Source: Leptasterias polaris
Lineage: Eukaryota; Echinodermata; Asteroidea; Forcipulatida; Asteriidae
Length of the DNA stretch: 64,000 bases
Assembly: GCA_037783415.1 (NCBI GenBank)
Contig: JAZGTN010000236.1
Location: 806,001 to 870,000, forward strand
Direction of reading: 5' to 3'
The notes beneath the pieces were generated by a model. The model was not told where the DNA came from. It saw only the letters and a list, made by a program, of their open reading frames with translations, and made no database searches. Within the stretch, counting starts at the first letter, position 1. The number at the start of each line of letters is the position of its first letter. A program made the position numbers and the translations under genes. Of the stretch, positions 33,483-45,200 are shown in pieces.

Positions 33483-36030
33483 TGTAGTGTACACTTCTGG
33501 TTCGGTTTAGTGGTACATTGGTGCCTTTGATTTGTGCTAGTTGTGTCTTTTCAAACGCCGGATTCAAAAATCAAACAAAGACTCCCGTTTGTGTATTTAA
33601 GCAGTTCATTTATTGACAATAGGGCCTATACTGGTAATTCTTAAAACAAAAACGACAATTTACACGTTTTGTGCAATAAATTCACTCTATTATGTTTTCG
33701 ATAAAAAGTACACGAAAAGCCTGATAGCGTGAACCAAATAATGACCACTTCTCCCCGCCCTGTTGTCCAAAACGCACAACAATGAATGTCTCAATTGAGA
33801 GAGCTGTGGCAATTTTGATGTTCAGGAAGTAAAAAATCGCGGTCGGGGACGACTCGACCCTCGCTTGGGCCTTGCATGTGACCAACACGTGAGTTTTTTT
33901 TTTTGCTGTGGCGTTGCAGTGCGATGCGGCAGTAGTGGCAGCGTAAATTGCTCTTGCATGCAGTAGCTACAGATCTACGGAAGCGTTAAAGGGCTACAAC
34001 AATGTTTTTTTTCTTCAAAATGCTATCTCTCGCCGCGGCGAGTTACTATCTCGCCGCGGCGAGTTACCATCTGCGAAGACCGAGCGTGCAAGAGCAGCGA
34101 GGGTCCGCCCGGGTCCAAAGCCTGTGGGCTACCCCTGCCTGGGTGCAGAGAGGGCCCTCCCCAGAGACCGCAAAGTACGAAGTCGGAGGCATTCGGAGGA
34201 GAAGGCTGATGGAGGCCGGAGGCACTGCGACACCCACGAAGTGGCTGTGCAGACAATGCCCCGGTAAAGCAAAGACCTAGCGTGCAAGAGCAGCGAGGGT
34301 CCGCTCCCAACCATAGCTGGACCTCTTTGTAGGGGCCCCGGCCTGGCTCAATTCTGCGCCAGCGGGACAGACCCCCTTCTTGGCGTCCTAGGGGGGGGGG
34401 GGGGGGTCGAAACGTTTGTTGAGCTATTGCCCAACCCCGGGCAACCAGACGGGCCGGGCGAGCTTCCAAGGCTCACCCAACCGGGGCGAATGATGGGGGA
34501 CGGAGGCGGACGACACACGCCCCGGTACACTCACACTCTTGCGCACATGCGGGCTTTACTGAATGCCGTTGGTCCGGTATCCGCCCCGGAGGGCGACCAC
34601 CGGTGGAAGCGGTGCGATCCACCCGTAGGGCCGGTAACTCGGTCGCAAGGGCCGTAGAAAGGTCACCAGAGACCCCAGGAGGTTCCGCCCGGCCCTCAGA
34701 CACCGGGTTGGGAGACGTTTTCCACGGCCAGGGAGGCATCCCGGGCCGCTGACGTCGAGGAGTAGAATTTTTTTTCTGACTTAGGAGTTTTTTCGACCCT
34801 TCCGAGAGGACCCTACCCCCTATAGTAGCACCAACATCCCAAGGGTGTCGCAGTGCCTCCGGCCCCCATCAGCCTTCTCCTCCGAATGCCTCCGACTTCG
34901 TACTTTGCGGTCTCCGGGGAGGGCCCTCTCTGCACCCAGCAGAGGTAGCCCAGAGGCTCTAGATTCGGGTGGAAACCTCGCTGCTCTGGTACGCTAGGTC
35001 TTTGCTTTACCGGGGCCTTGTCTGCATGCAGAACCACTTCGTGGTTGTCGCAGCGCCTCCGGCCCACATCAGCCTTCTCCTCCGAATGCCTCCGACTTCG
35101 TACTTTGCTTACTTCTCGGAGGGTCCTCTCCGCACCCAGGCAGGGGTATCCCACAAGCTCTGGACCCGGGCGGACCATCGCTGCTCTTGTACGCTCGGTC
35201 TTCGCAGATGGTAACTCGCCGCGGCGAGATAGTAACTCGCCGCGGCGAGATAGTAACTCGCCGGGCGAGATAGTAACTCGCCGCGGCGAGATAGTAACTC
35301 GCCGCGGCGAGATAGCATTTTGAAAAAAACAATATTGTTGTGGCCCTTTAACGCTTCCGTAGATAGCCTTCTAAACAGAAAGTGCTTTAAATAAGTTCAC
35401 ATAGCAGAGTGCCGAGCGTAGAGTGAAGTTCAAGTCGCCGGTCGCAAGGCCTTGTGACAAAGGCGAGAACAGCTTCTTGTAGTGGATTATATACAATCGA
35501 CGTAAAAGCGCAAACTGTAATTTGCCTGTAATAATTGCAATTCCGCCACAATACTTTTAAATACTTTTTAACCTATGACCCATTGCCAATATTTTAGACT
35601 CTTCAATTTGTAGAAAGGTAAAACTGTCTAGTTAGTCTACACAATCATGAATGTCTAGTATAGTCCTATATCAAATTAATGTTGGCACATACAACGAAAC
35701 CTTCAACAGAAGTCACGGCCGGAAATTCCATAAAATGATGAGTTCTGGAATACAATTAACTATACAATAAATTGTGTAGCTCTAGTAGTAATAGAAACCT
35801 GAATCGAATATGTCAGCTTGCCAACCTGCCTTCAGGTAAATGTATTAACAAGCATTTGTTTTAAACGATATCTGCCAAGAAATACAGAGATTCATATAAA
35901 TCCTTACTGAGGTCACACAATTGTTAAAAGCCTATTTTTGAACCTTTTGGAATTAGGTGGGCATCAACATTCACACTTGGCAATGACACGTAACTGTAAA
36001 ATTCGTGTAACTATGTAACTTCAATTTTAA
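33483..36030. repeat. Duplicated segment, copy A
   Basis: Matches copy B (57,899-59,920) in the same orientation, from tgtagtgtaca through ttctggttcggtttagt, cgcggtcggggacgactcga, cagatagccttctaaacaga-like and gtaactatgtaacttcaatt. The two copies bracket the CUB/Ig pseudoprotease gene. Copy A holds a ~1.39-kb GC-rich insertion absent from B; B holds two insertions absent from A. Confidence 0.85.
33975..35362. mobile_element. GC-rich foldback insertion in copy A
   Basis: Ends are CTACGGAAGCGTTAAAGGGC and its inverse. The dinucleotide AT flanks both sides, and copy B has the empty site (cagatagcc, 59,243-59,251). Inside, the 21-bp unit actcgccgcggcgagatagt recurs at both ends, and ~260-bp GC-rich arms (cctccgaatgcctccgactt and inverse) face each other around a GC-rich core with a poly-G run. 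Composition differs sharply from the AT-rich surroundings. No protein family is recognised in its ORFs. Confidence 0.8.
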
Positions 36031-36264
36031 AAAATTGTAATTTAATTATTTATTTGTTATTTATTAATCATTAACTTTCAATTATTAATCAACATCATCA
36101 CCCCTCCGAGTTACTTCAACTGTAAACATTATAAAGTGTACACTGAACGGCGACGTATAACCAAGAAAAACGCTTATCTTTACAATTTAAAGGAAATCCT
36201 GACTGATTTGTAAAATCAGATTAATTTTAACATCATGAGTGAAATGTTCTTGTGGTTTTAGATC

Positions 36265-39200
36265 TTAATCATATTCAATCGTTTCTCTTAACCAATTAAT
36301 AAATTGGCTCACCTTAGTGTAAAATCCATACTTCCCTTCCCTTGCACAGCCTTTCCCCCAGCTTGTAATTCCTGTCAAGAACCATTTACCATCCTCTTCT
36401 TGAACCAGGGGTCCCCCAGTGTCCCCTCTACAACTACCACCTAGTGTAGCTTGTGAAAATCCTGCACAAAACATACTGTCCGAAACATAATCAGTCGTTG
36501 ACTTCTCACAAGAGCTTTCTGGCACGATAGGAATAATGAGCTCCCTCAGAAAGCGAGGGTAAGTACCGCCTTCAATTATTTGTCCCCAACCTGTAACACG
36601 AGCTGTTTCCCCTGGCACCAGTAGTTCCGATGTGCGCACATTTGGCAAACAGATTGGCTTGATGTAATCTGTGAATACAGGAACCCTACCATTCAGCTCT
36701 ATTAAGGCGATATCTCTATCAAGGGTTATGTCGTCGTAGTCTGGGTGTACAATATACCGTGACACTCGGAAAGTCATCTCCTCCGGTTCGATGAAAAGGG
36801 AGTCGTGATCTCCCAAGCGAACTTCTAGCTGGTCAGGACTTGATATTCCCCTTAAACAGTTACCGGCTGTGACCACCCAGCGATTGTTAATCAAGCTGCC
36901 TCCGCAGAAATGCTCCATTCTGCTGCGTCTCCAGATGCGAGCTATCCATGGGGAGGAGCCCTTCAAGGCTTTCTTACCATTCACAATACGCCCTTTGTGT
37001 TCCTCGTCGCCAGTAACTTCTTGTGCACTCACAATGCCACAAACTGTCAAGACAAAAAGATTCAACAAATAATCATCAACTGATGTACCTAATAAAGCAT
37101 GGCTCCTCTTCAATACTCTCTACAAGAAAGAAACATGAGAATAACATGAGAATAACATGAGAATAACCTGTGCAAATTATATCTCGCTATTATTTTTGTT
37201 GTTGACAGTATTTCAAATAACATAAATTGATTAGAGAGTAAAAGTTGCTCTTCCCTCTGCCCTAAACTTGTTTCAGAAGAATACTATTCGGGCCTTTTCG
37301 AAATACAAAGTATAAAAATAAAAGATGAAAGCACTCTTAGTCTTATTATATAATATTATGACACTTGCACAATGTTCTTTACTAATGTTTTGAATACCAT
37401 CAATATTTTAATCTCAGTACTATCCCTTCACTTTTTGAAACTGTCTTTATTTGGGAGTACCATAAACAGGCATGATATTTGGTCCTGGTGAGAAAAAAAG
37501 TTGGAACATTTTATCGAACACAAGGACTGAGATGTACACATGGTGTAGGCTCTAACATACTTGTAAGGCCTTACTGATAATTGTTTTAAATTATTCAAGG
37601 GCAAAACACGTCAGGACAAAAATATGTAATGTTTTTCACCTCATAGAGTGAAATGTACAGTCATTTTACTTACCATCTGACATATCAAAGCTTTTTGTAA
37701 CAGTCAAATATGCTGAGGCTTCATCAAGTTTTGTATTAGAATGCTTACGGTATGCCACACATGAGTACCTCCCAGAGTCTGCCATCCTAGCATCACTCAC
37801 TACTAGGTTAGCTTCAAATATCTTATAGATTCTGTCACTATAGGTCAATGGAACACCATCTTTCTTCCAGTCCAGCTCAACATTCTCGTCGTTGGTAGAG
37901 CAAAGAAAGACATGGTGGATTCCTTCTGTGATGTTGGCAGCGATGGGCACCGTCTCAAATAGTACGGAATCTTCTTGCGAGTCATTTTCTGAAGACTCCC
38001 ATGAGTATTCGTACACTGGCCCGTCTGATCCCACTGAGTCCTCATCGGTAACTGCACATTTTGAGAGGTCAAACAAGATGTATTTCTCTTTTTATAAGTA
38101 AAGGTGTATTCTAAAGACATCACATTTTCATGCTCCTTCGCTACGCTCATACGCATGAAAAACAGTTTTACCCTTATGAACGACCAAATCAATCACAAAA
38201 ATAAGCATTCGAATATATTCTTCAATTTTATTTGAAAACATGGGAATAAGGCCGGGATTCGGCTGCATCACCACAAATATTTAGTTTTGTTCGATTGAAA
38301 GAACCAAATTAATGCGTCTGTAGCACCCCGGTCACGTGTTTAGGGCGTTGGCAATCGATTTCACCATACTGAGATCGATCGAACCATTACATTCCAAAAA
38401 TCATTGAAGCATAATAGCAAACTGCTGAAGCGTATATGGTATATAAGCTAAAGGAAACTATGCGTATCCAGTTCAGGTCTTTTTCTGTCGCTGAGTATAC
38501 ATTGAGCATTTATCAGGGCTAATTGTTACGACAAATTATAACCATGTCTATGCCTCAAGAACAACCTGGAAACTTGGACACAAATGCCCTGTTCGAAAAG
38601 TTCCAGCTTTATTTCGACTCAAAATTTGAAGCAGTAACAAACGCAAACAAAGCTAAAGACGACACCGAGCTCAAAGAAATCAAGAATAAGCTAGAAGCCC
38701 GAGAGCTATCGAAACCCGGGAACACAGCACAGTACGCTTTCTGTGGCGAGCTTGAAATATTCCTCGGTAAAATAAAGAAGGCACTCCTTCAAAAAAGCGA
38801 CCTGCAAGAAGTTTTTGACACCATCATTGAGGCAGAAGATCTAATTACTGAAAGAAAGCCAAAAATCAAGATAGCGGACACCAGTAAAGCCGGCTGGGTA
38901 ACGGTTCAGCACTTGGAAAGCGGCGGAAAGAAAGATCAATCGGCAGAGGTCCAAAAGAAAGTTATTATCGCCGAAGAAGCTGCCCTCAAAGACCTAGAAG
39001 GAAGGAAGCGTCAGAAGAGGTCTTTTCCCTTTTCGACAGGCCCAAGATGGTTTTACATACAAGGCTAACTCTGCTTCTGCTGACCATAATCTTTTTCGAG
39101 GTAAAACCCATTACTGCGCTGTTCTTTGTCAAAGTTCAGATGCAGCCGAATCCCGGCCTTATAGACCTTATGCATTGACGTCACCAAGCCGCCATCTTAG

Positions 39201-42200
39201 AGGTAAACTGATGATGAAACAATGGAAACGCGCTGATTTGTACGCGCGGCGCACAGGACTGACCAATGAACATCTTCCTTTTGACCTCTAGGTGAGGGCG
39301 CCCTACTCAAATGACGTCATATGCATAAGGTCTATTCCCATGTTTTCAAATAAAATTGAAGAATATATTCGAATGCTTATTTTTGTGATTGATTTGGTCG
39401 TTCATAAGGGTAAAACTGTTTTTCATGCGTATGAGCGTAGCGAAGGAGCATGAAACTATCATAAGTGTGACGTTATTCTACTGTAAGCCACGCCCACTTT
39501 ATGCAAGCTGGCTCCATCATTGCCAGAAGGCCATAGGAAATATGTAGAACTTTTTTGTTTTTGATAATTTATGTAAGAATATAATCATTTTCCGACTGGT
39601 CTTTCACATAATGTCTCACAGAGACTCAATGTCTCATCATAAATATCGGTTTGTGTCTTTGAACGATGGAATGGGTGGGGTTTTTCCCGGTAATTTACAC
39701 AGAAACACAGGCGCCTGATTTGGAGCCAAAAGAAGCGACAACCCTTGCGGGTGCAGCAGATGTTTGCGCACGTTTGACATCATGACTGCCCAACAGGATT
39801 TCTTGTTGACCTTTTTTTTTGTACAAAAATAAGTCACGTTTTAGAGGAATATCCTATTTACATAAATCTGATAAATTGAATAATTATCAACTCCAAGAAC
39901 TTTGTGACTTGATCCAAAATATCCTGTTTGTAAAAAAATAAACTTTCATGAAATTGTTGGCTTCTATGGATCAAAGATGGGCGACAACTCCGCCAGCAAA
40001 AACACTGTATACACAAACAGCTAGCTGTGGTCACCAGTAGAGTGTTGTAGACGTTGAGACTGGTCTTGGTCTCGAGACCAAATTTTCGTGGTCTCCCCTC
40101 GGAATGTCGGCCTTGGTCTTGGTCTCAGACTGTCTGGTCTTCCCCTCGGAATGTCGGTCTTGGTCTTGGTCTTGGTCTTCGTCACGGACGGCCTTGGTCT
40201 CGGTCTCAGACTGTCTAGTCTTCTATACCATGCCCGATATGGGGCAGAGGGAGGCCCCCCCAAACTAACCCTAACCCTAACACACTCTTCCCTCTTGTAT
40301 ACAGAAGCACCCCCCCTAAAATTCTCAAAAGAATTCCTGAGATTCCCAGAACACAATGAAGACACAATAGAGGGGGGGCCTCCCTCTGCCCCATATCGAG
40401 CAGCAATTGTAGTCTTCCCCTCGTAATGTCGGTCTTGGTCTTGGTCTTGGTCTCGGACTGCATGGTCTTGACTACAACACTGGTGGTCACATAACAATAA
40501 TCAAACAACAATCCTGAAAATAAGCCCTGACAAGCCCAGATATACAGCTTGCTAACATGTGGTTCTTTTCAGAACCACTTACTTCTACAGAGAAGCGCTT
40601 TCCATCACATGTTAGACATGTGACTTTTCAGGATTTTGCCTGATTTCAGGATTTTCTCAAATATTGTTCTTGATAGGAATAAAGCAGTTACCAAAACGGA
40701 GACAGATATAACCCACATTGTGTCCACGCCTGTAGATTTATATGCCTGATGATGCACAGAGTCTGTAAAGCCCCTGAATTGTAAAATCTATAGGAGATTG
40801 GTTTGTGGGTCTAAGGGGGAGCACAGGCTCGCAGGGCAGTTCATCGGAATTCTTGCAAATCTATCATCCCTGACATAGACTTTCAAAGTTTTTCATTATC
40901 CAACAGCTGTACCATCATTTCCAAATAAGAAAATGAGATGTGTTTTATCAAAATAAAAATAATACAACTTTTGATAAACTCAACGACACCTTGCATTGAT
41001 GGATTTTTAAAGAAAACAAAAATGACAATTTATTTTGGTGTAAAGAATTAGACCAGAAAACTTACTTCGCAAAGAGAATGGAGTAACAATACGAGGACTT
41101 CCAGGAACATGAGCTTCACATATGAAATGACCTTCATGTTTTGCCTCCATGCTGGGAATCAGCAGTGTCTTACCATCGTCAGAAATCAATATGCCTTCAG
41201 TTTCTTCGCCTGCAAAAGGACAAGTTTTGTAGAGAGTTTTTACCAATAATTGTTAGTGAAGAAGAATCCACTTTCCACTTCGGCAAAATGGTTGTACCTA
41301 CGTGAAGAAATTCTGGATGTTTGTACAGAAACCAAAAGTCTGAGCTAGTCCACGCAATCAATCACGCGTTTTAAGAGTTCAACTTTTCTAAATATTTCCC
41401 CAAAACTGAGTTACAACTTTGTTGCACAGACGTAAATGTGTGAGAACATATTCAGTGAAAGAACAACATTGTTCTTACTTCTTACCGCCCATTGTCTAAC
41501 TGACTTCACAATGCCATGCAAAGTTTATCGTAACTATTGAAGTAACGTTTTCTCTTCTGGGTGCTCTCGACAAAAACCGGTGTTTCCTTAGGAACAGGCA
41601 ATTATTAACAAAACGCATGGTTACTCTAATCAAGATAATTGGATAAAAACAAAGTTTTCCCATATCTCATAGCTTTCCTGTATCTAGCGTTCGATGATTA
41701 TGATTTACTCAGAAATATTCCCATACATTCTTTTAGTTTGACAGTCATCCTTATACTTACCTGCTGGGAGTATTTTCTCACCCATCGACCATAAAACAAC
41801 ACCCTCCTCTTTGTTGACGTCACACTCCTTCCTCACCAGATCTCCTTCTTGTAAACTCAGGCTATCGATGGGTTCAATGATAAATTGAAACATACCATCT
41901 CTATTAGCTGCCTCTGGTTGTTTTGCTGAACCATCGTCTTCGTTACCATGGAACTGATGTCTTGACTCACTTTCTGAAAAAAATAATGATGAAAGAAAAG
42001 TTGTGTTGTATCCATCATAAGCAAGACACTTTGGAGAACACATACCGCCTACTGACCACAAGATGACCATTCCTAGATAGGACAGGTATACCAAGATTCA
42101 ATTTGACCACGTTTGATTAAAATCGGCCAAACAATTTAGGAGTTATGGCCCCTTTTTATTTTTATTCATTTCAATTCAATTCAATCAGCTATTTATTTCC

Positions 42201-45200
42201 GTACTCACAAAAAGAAAATTACAACTTTTGATTTCTTGAGGAAAGACCAATTTGTTGTCTCCTGATATTGGAGAATAATACAATCTTTATTTTTCTTGCA
42301 TTTGTATTCTTGGTAAGAACTGATAAAGTAGTCATTACATTTACCACCAGCTGTCGTATTGTGGTAAACTATTATTTTGTGCAGTCTTCATGCTTTGGAC
42401 TGGTTCTAAATATTATCAAGAATTATATGAAGTCTATTATATTTAGTATGATTTTATTATGTATATATTTTAGTGAATTTTGGTTCACCTGCCTAAACTG
42501 AAGGACACAACTTGTTGTCCTGATGATAAAGTTTTGCAGTGAAACAGATTTTAGTTTTGTACCTGTCCTGATGAGGGTACTATTTTTATTTGTATGTGTT
42601 TTGTGCGTTTTGCATTTATAAAAGCCATCTTAAAGACACAATTTGTTGTCTTGTGATAAAGTTTCTGGCATACTTTAGCTTGAGTTTACTGAGCTTGTCT
42701 TAAAGAGACAAATTATACTATGTTGATATGCTACATAGAGAAATAGTTCCCCTGTTTGAAATGTTTCCTTTTCACATGATGTGTAGTGAAATTGGTTTAG
42801 CTTGAGGAATTTCTCATCAAATATTTGAGATAGTCATATTCCCAAGCACTGGACAAGGTTAGTCCAAATGAATCGTTTGTATTCATAAAGAGTATATAAG
42901 ATTATGGCATGGACCATGTACTCTCTATTTTAGGCTCAGACTACTGGATCGAGGATAAACCACACACAGTCACACTGGTGCTTTGATGTCCTTCTGAGGC
43001 TATAGTCTACACGTAGATGCCCAGATCGCCCATCCAGTACGTCTGAGACCAACCACACTGAAACCCGCAACGGTATCAGATTTATTCTAAATCCAACCTT
43101 TGATGTCGGGTGCGATATGAGGATATTCCATGTTGGTGAGCACTTTCTATACGTGATGCTCGTCCACTGAGGATGGTCACCGCCAGAGGATTTGACTTAG
43201 ACTAACGCGTCTAACAGAAATTTATTTTATTTGGCGCCTTTTTCCATCTGAGCTCATTTTGTATTATTTAAATATTTCAGGATCCGGTTTATTGTAAAGT
43301 TTATAGTCTGCATTTCTTTTGATTGGCGATTTATTGTTTAAATAAATCAGAGTTTCTGTTTGTGTGCATCATATCTAGAATTCTCTCAACTTGGTTTTTA
43401 TTTCAAAAAGGGAGTTGTAATTTATTTTCGGTTCCCGGCACTTTTGAAGGTGAGGGTTACAAAAGTTTACGGCAAGATCTGGTAGAGTAGCCATGAATGG
43501 CTTCAGTAGAGATGAAATAGGAGGAAAAGGAAGTGGGCAGAAGATTGTGAGAATATTTGTACATGCAAATGCCAGTATGAAGTTTGTTGATATCAGAAAT
43601 AGTAAGGGTGTGTAAATGTGCAAATAGGGGAGGAGTGTGTTCACGAGGGTGAGAGGAGGTGCAAATTTTTTTTTTTTTAGCACGTTTTTGATTAACAGAC
43701 AAAGAATTAAGCCTTTTATTATTTGAATTGGCCCAGACGATGTTGCAGTAATTAAGATAAGGAAGAACAAATGTGTTATAGAGTAATACCAGAACAGCAG
43801 GAGGAAGAAAATAGCGTAACTTGGAAAGAACCCCAGTGTTACGAGAGATAATTTTGATAATAGAGGAAATGTGCTCAGTCCAAGAGAGTTTAAAGTCAAC
43901 AATTACTCCAAGAAACTTTGTAGAAAACACTCTATTGATGGGAATAGTGTCAATTTTAACAGGAGGTAATTCGACTGTGACTGGAGAAGTAGATTTGCTG
44001 AAGAAGATGAAATTTGTCTTGGTGTGGTTTAAGGAAAGCTTGTTTGCTCTAAACCAGTAGAAGTTCAGAATTCAAAGAATCGATAAGAGTGTCGCAGTTC
44101 GGACCAGTATGAAGAATAGTTGTATCGTCAGCGAATAAAGTGAATGATAGCAGTGAAGAGGAACTTCAGTGAAGGTCGTTGATATAAATTAGGAAGAGAC
44201 AATTTGACAGAAGAAATACAGGAAGACAGGAAGAAAGAAATATCCTTTTTAAAACTTTTCAACTGGAGCATGTGTGATAACTCCATGGTTTGCGTTTCAT
44301 CGTCTCATGTGAATTATGCTTCAAGATTTTCTTACCACTCTCGATGGGATAATCCTCCGTGCTTTCTACTTGTACTTTCCCAGAGCCACAAACTGTACAG
44401 AAAAGAAGGCCAATAAACCCTAAAGGGACAGTTTGAACCATGCATTGTTTTATTTCCAGCCTCCTCATTTTTTATGATAAGGATTTTTTTAAATGAAAAC
44501 GTAAAGGTTATATAGATAACAAAAAGTTCTGAGAAAACAAAAATTGTTTGAGTGTTTGTTGGCCCTGGCAAGCAAATGTTTTAGAATAATACCATATGTG
44601 TTTTTTAACAATGAGATTTTAACAAGTAGTAAAGATGAAACATCACCCCACACACTTGCAAGATTATGAACATTATTATATTCTGTAATGCTTTGATCAT
44701 ACCTCCAAAGATGAAAGTTCTATTGTATTGTTTTTGTTTTTTGACAAACATAATTCAGATTTGAACAAGAAAATCACAAAAGGGGAAACTGACTTCGTAA
44801 ATTTTAATGTTAAACTTGGTTGTATCGTAAACTTGGGTATGATCCCTGACTACACGGAAGTTACTGGTTGAATTACTTCTGACTTGCACCCGTAACGAAC
44901 ATATTGGGAAAAAACCCAAAACCCGCCAAAACCAGGGTTTTAGGCCTATAGCTCAATTGGTAGAGCGCCGGTGTCCATAGGGAAATCTGTCCCCCGGTAA
45001 TTCTGTCCCCCATATGGGAAATTAACGTGGGCTGGAGGAGGATGATTCAAAAGAGGGCGCTATCAAAAGAAGTTTGTGCACAGTTCGTCGTATGGGGGAC
45101 AGAATCCCCGGGGGAGGGGGTGGGGACAGAATCTCCTGCCACACCGGCACGTTCATCCGGAGGTCGCACTTTCAAATTACGTTCAAGCTAATTTTTCTTT

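Larger units (their letters stand above)
38126..39455. mobile_element. Element with ~140-bp inverted repeats and one ORF (possibly DIRS-like derivative)
   Basis: The left arm 38,126-38,269 (tttcatgctccttcgctacg ... ggctgcatc) is the inverse of the right arm 39,139-39,455 once a nested 171-bp MITE (39,163-39,333) is removed. Between them lie a TATA-like tatataag (38,440-38,447) and a gag-like ORF. Long inverted termini with a gag-like ORF but no DDE transposase fit a shortened DIRS-type tyrosine-recombinase retroelement. This is inference: no recombinase or RT is present. It lies in the intron just 75 bases upstream of exon 38,051-37,674. Confidence 0.65.

Noticed and set aside
34023..35323. 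Several >80-codon Pro/Arg/Gly-rich frames
   Set aside because: GC-rich inverted repeats give open frames on both strands; no recognisable family.
37044..37113. Upstream extension of the protease exon as an alternative signal-peptide start (LNLFVLTVCGIVSA)
   Set aside because: The acceptor tttttgtcttgacag/tttgtgg matches the phase of the preceding Ig exon exactly, and no ATG begins the extended frame. A separate short transcript is still conceivable.
40266..40284. ccctaaccctaaccc-like interstitial telomere repeat
   Set aside because: Only two to three units, inside a MITE; too short to mean a telomere fusion.
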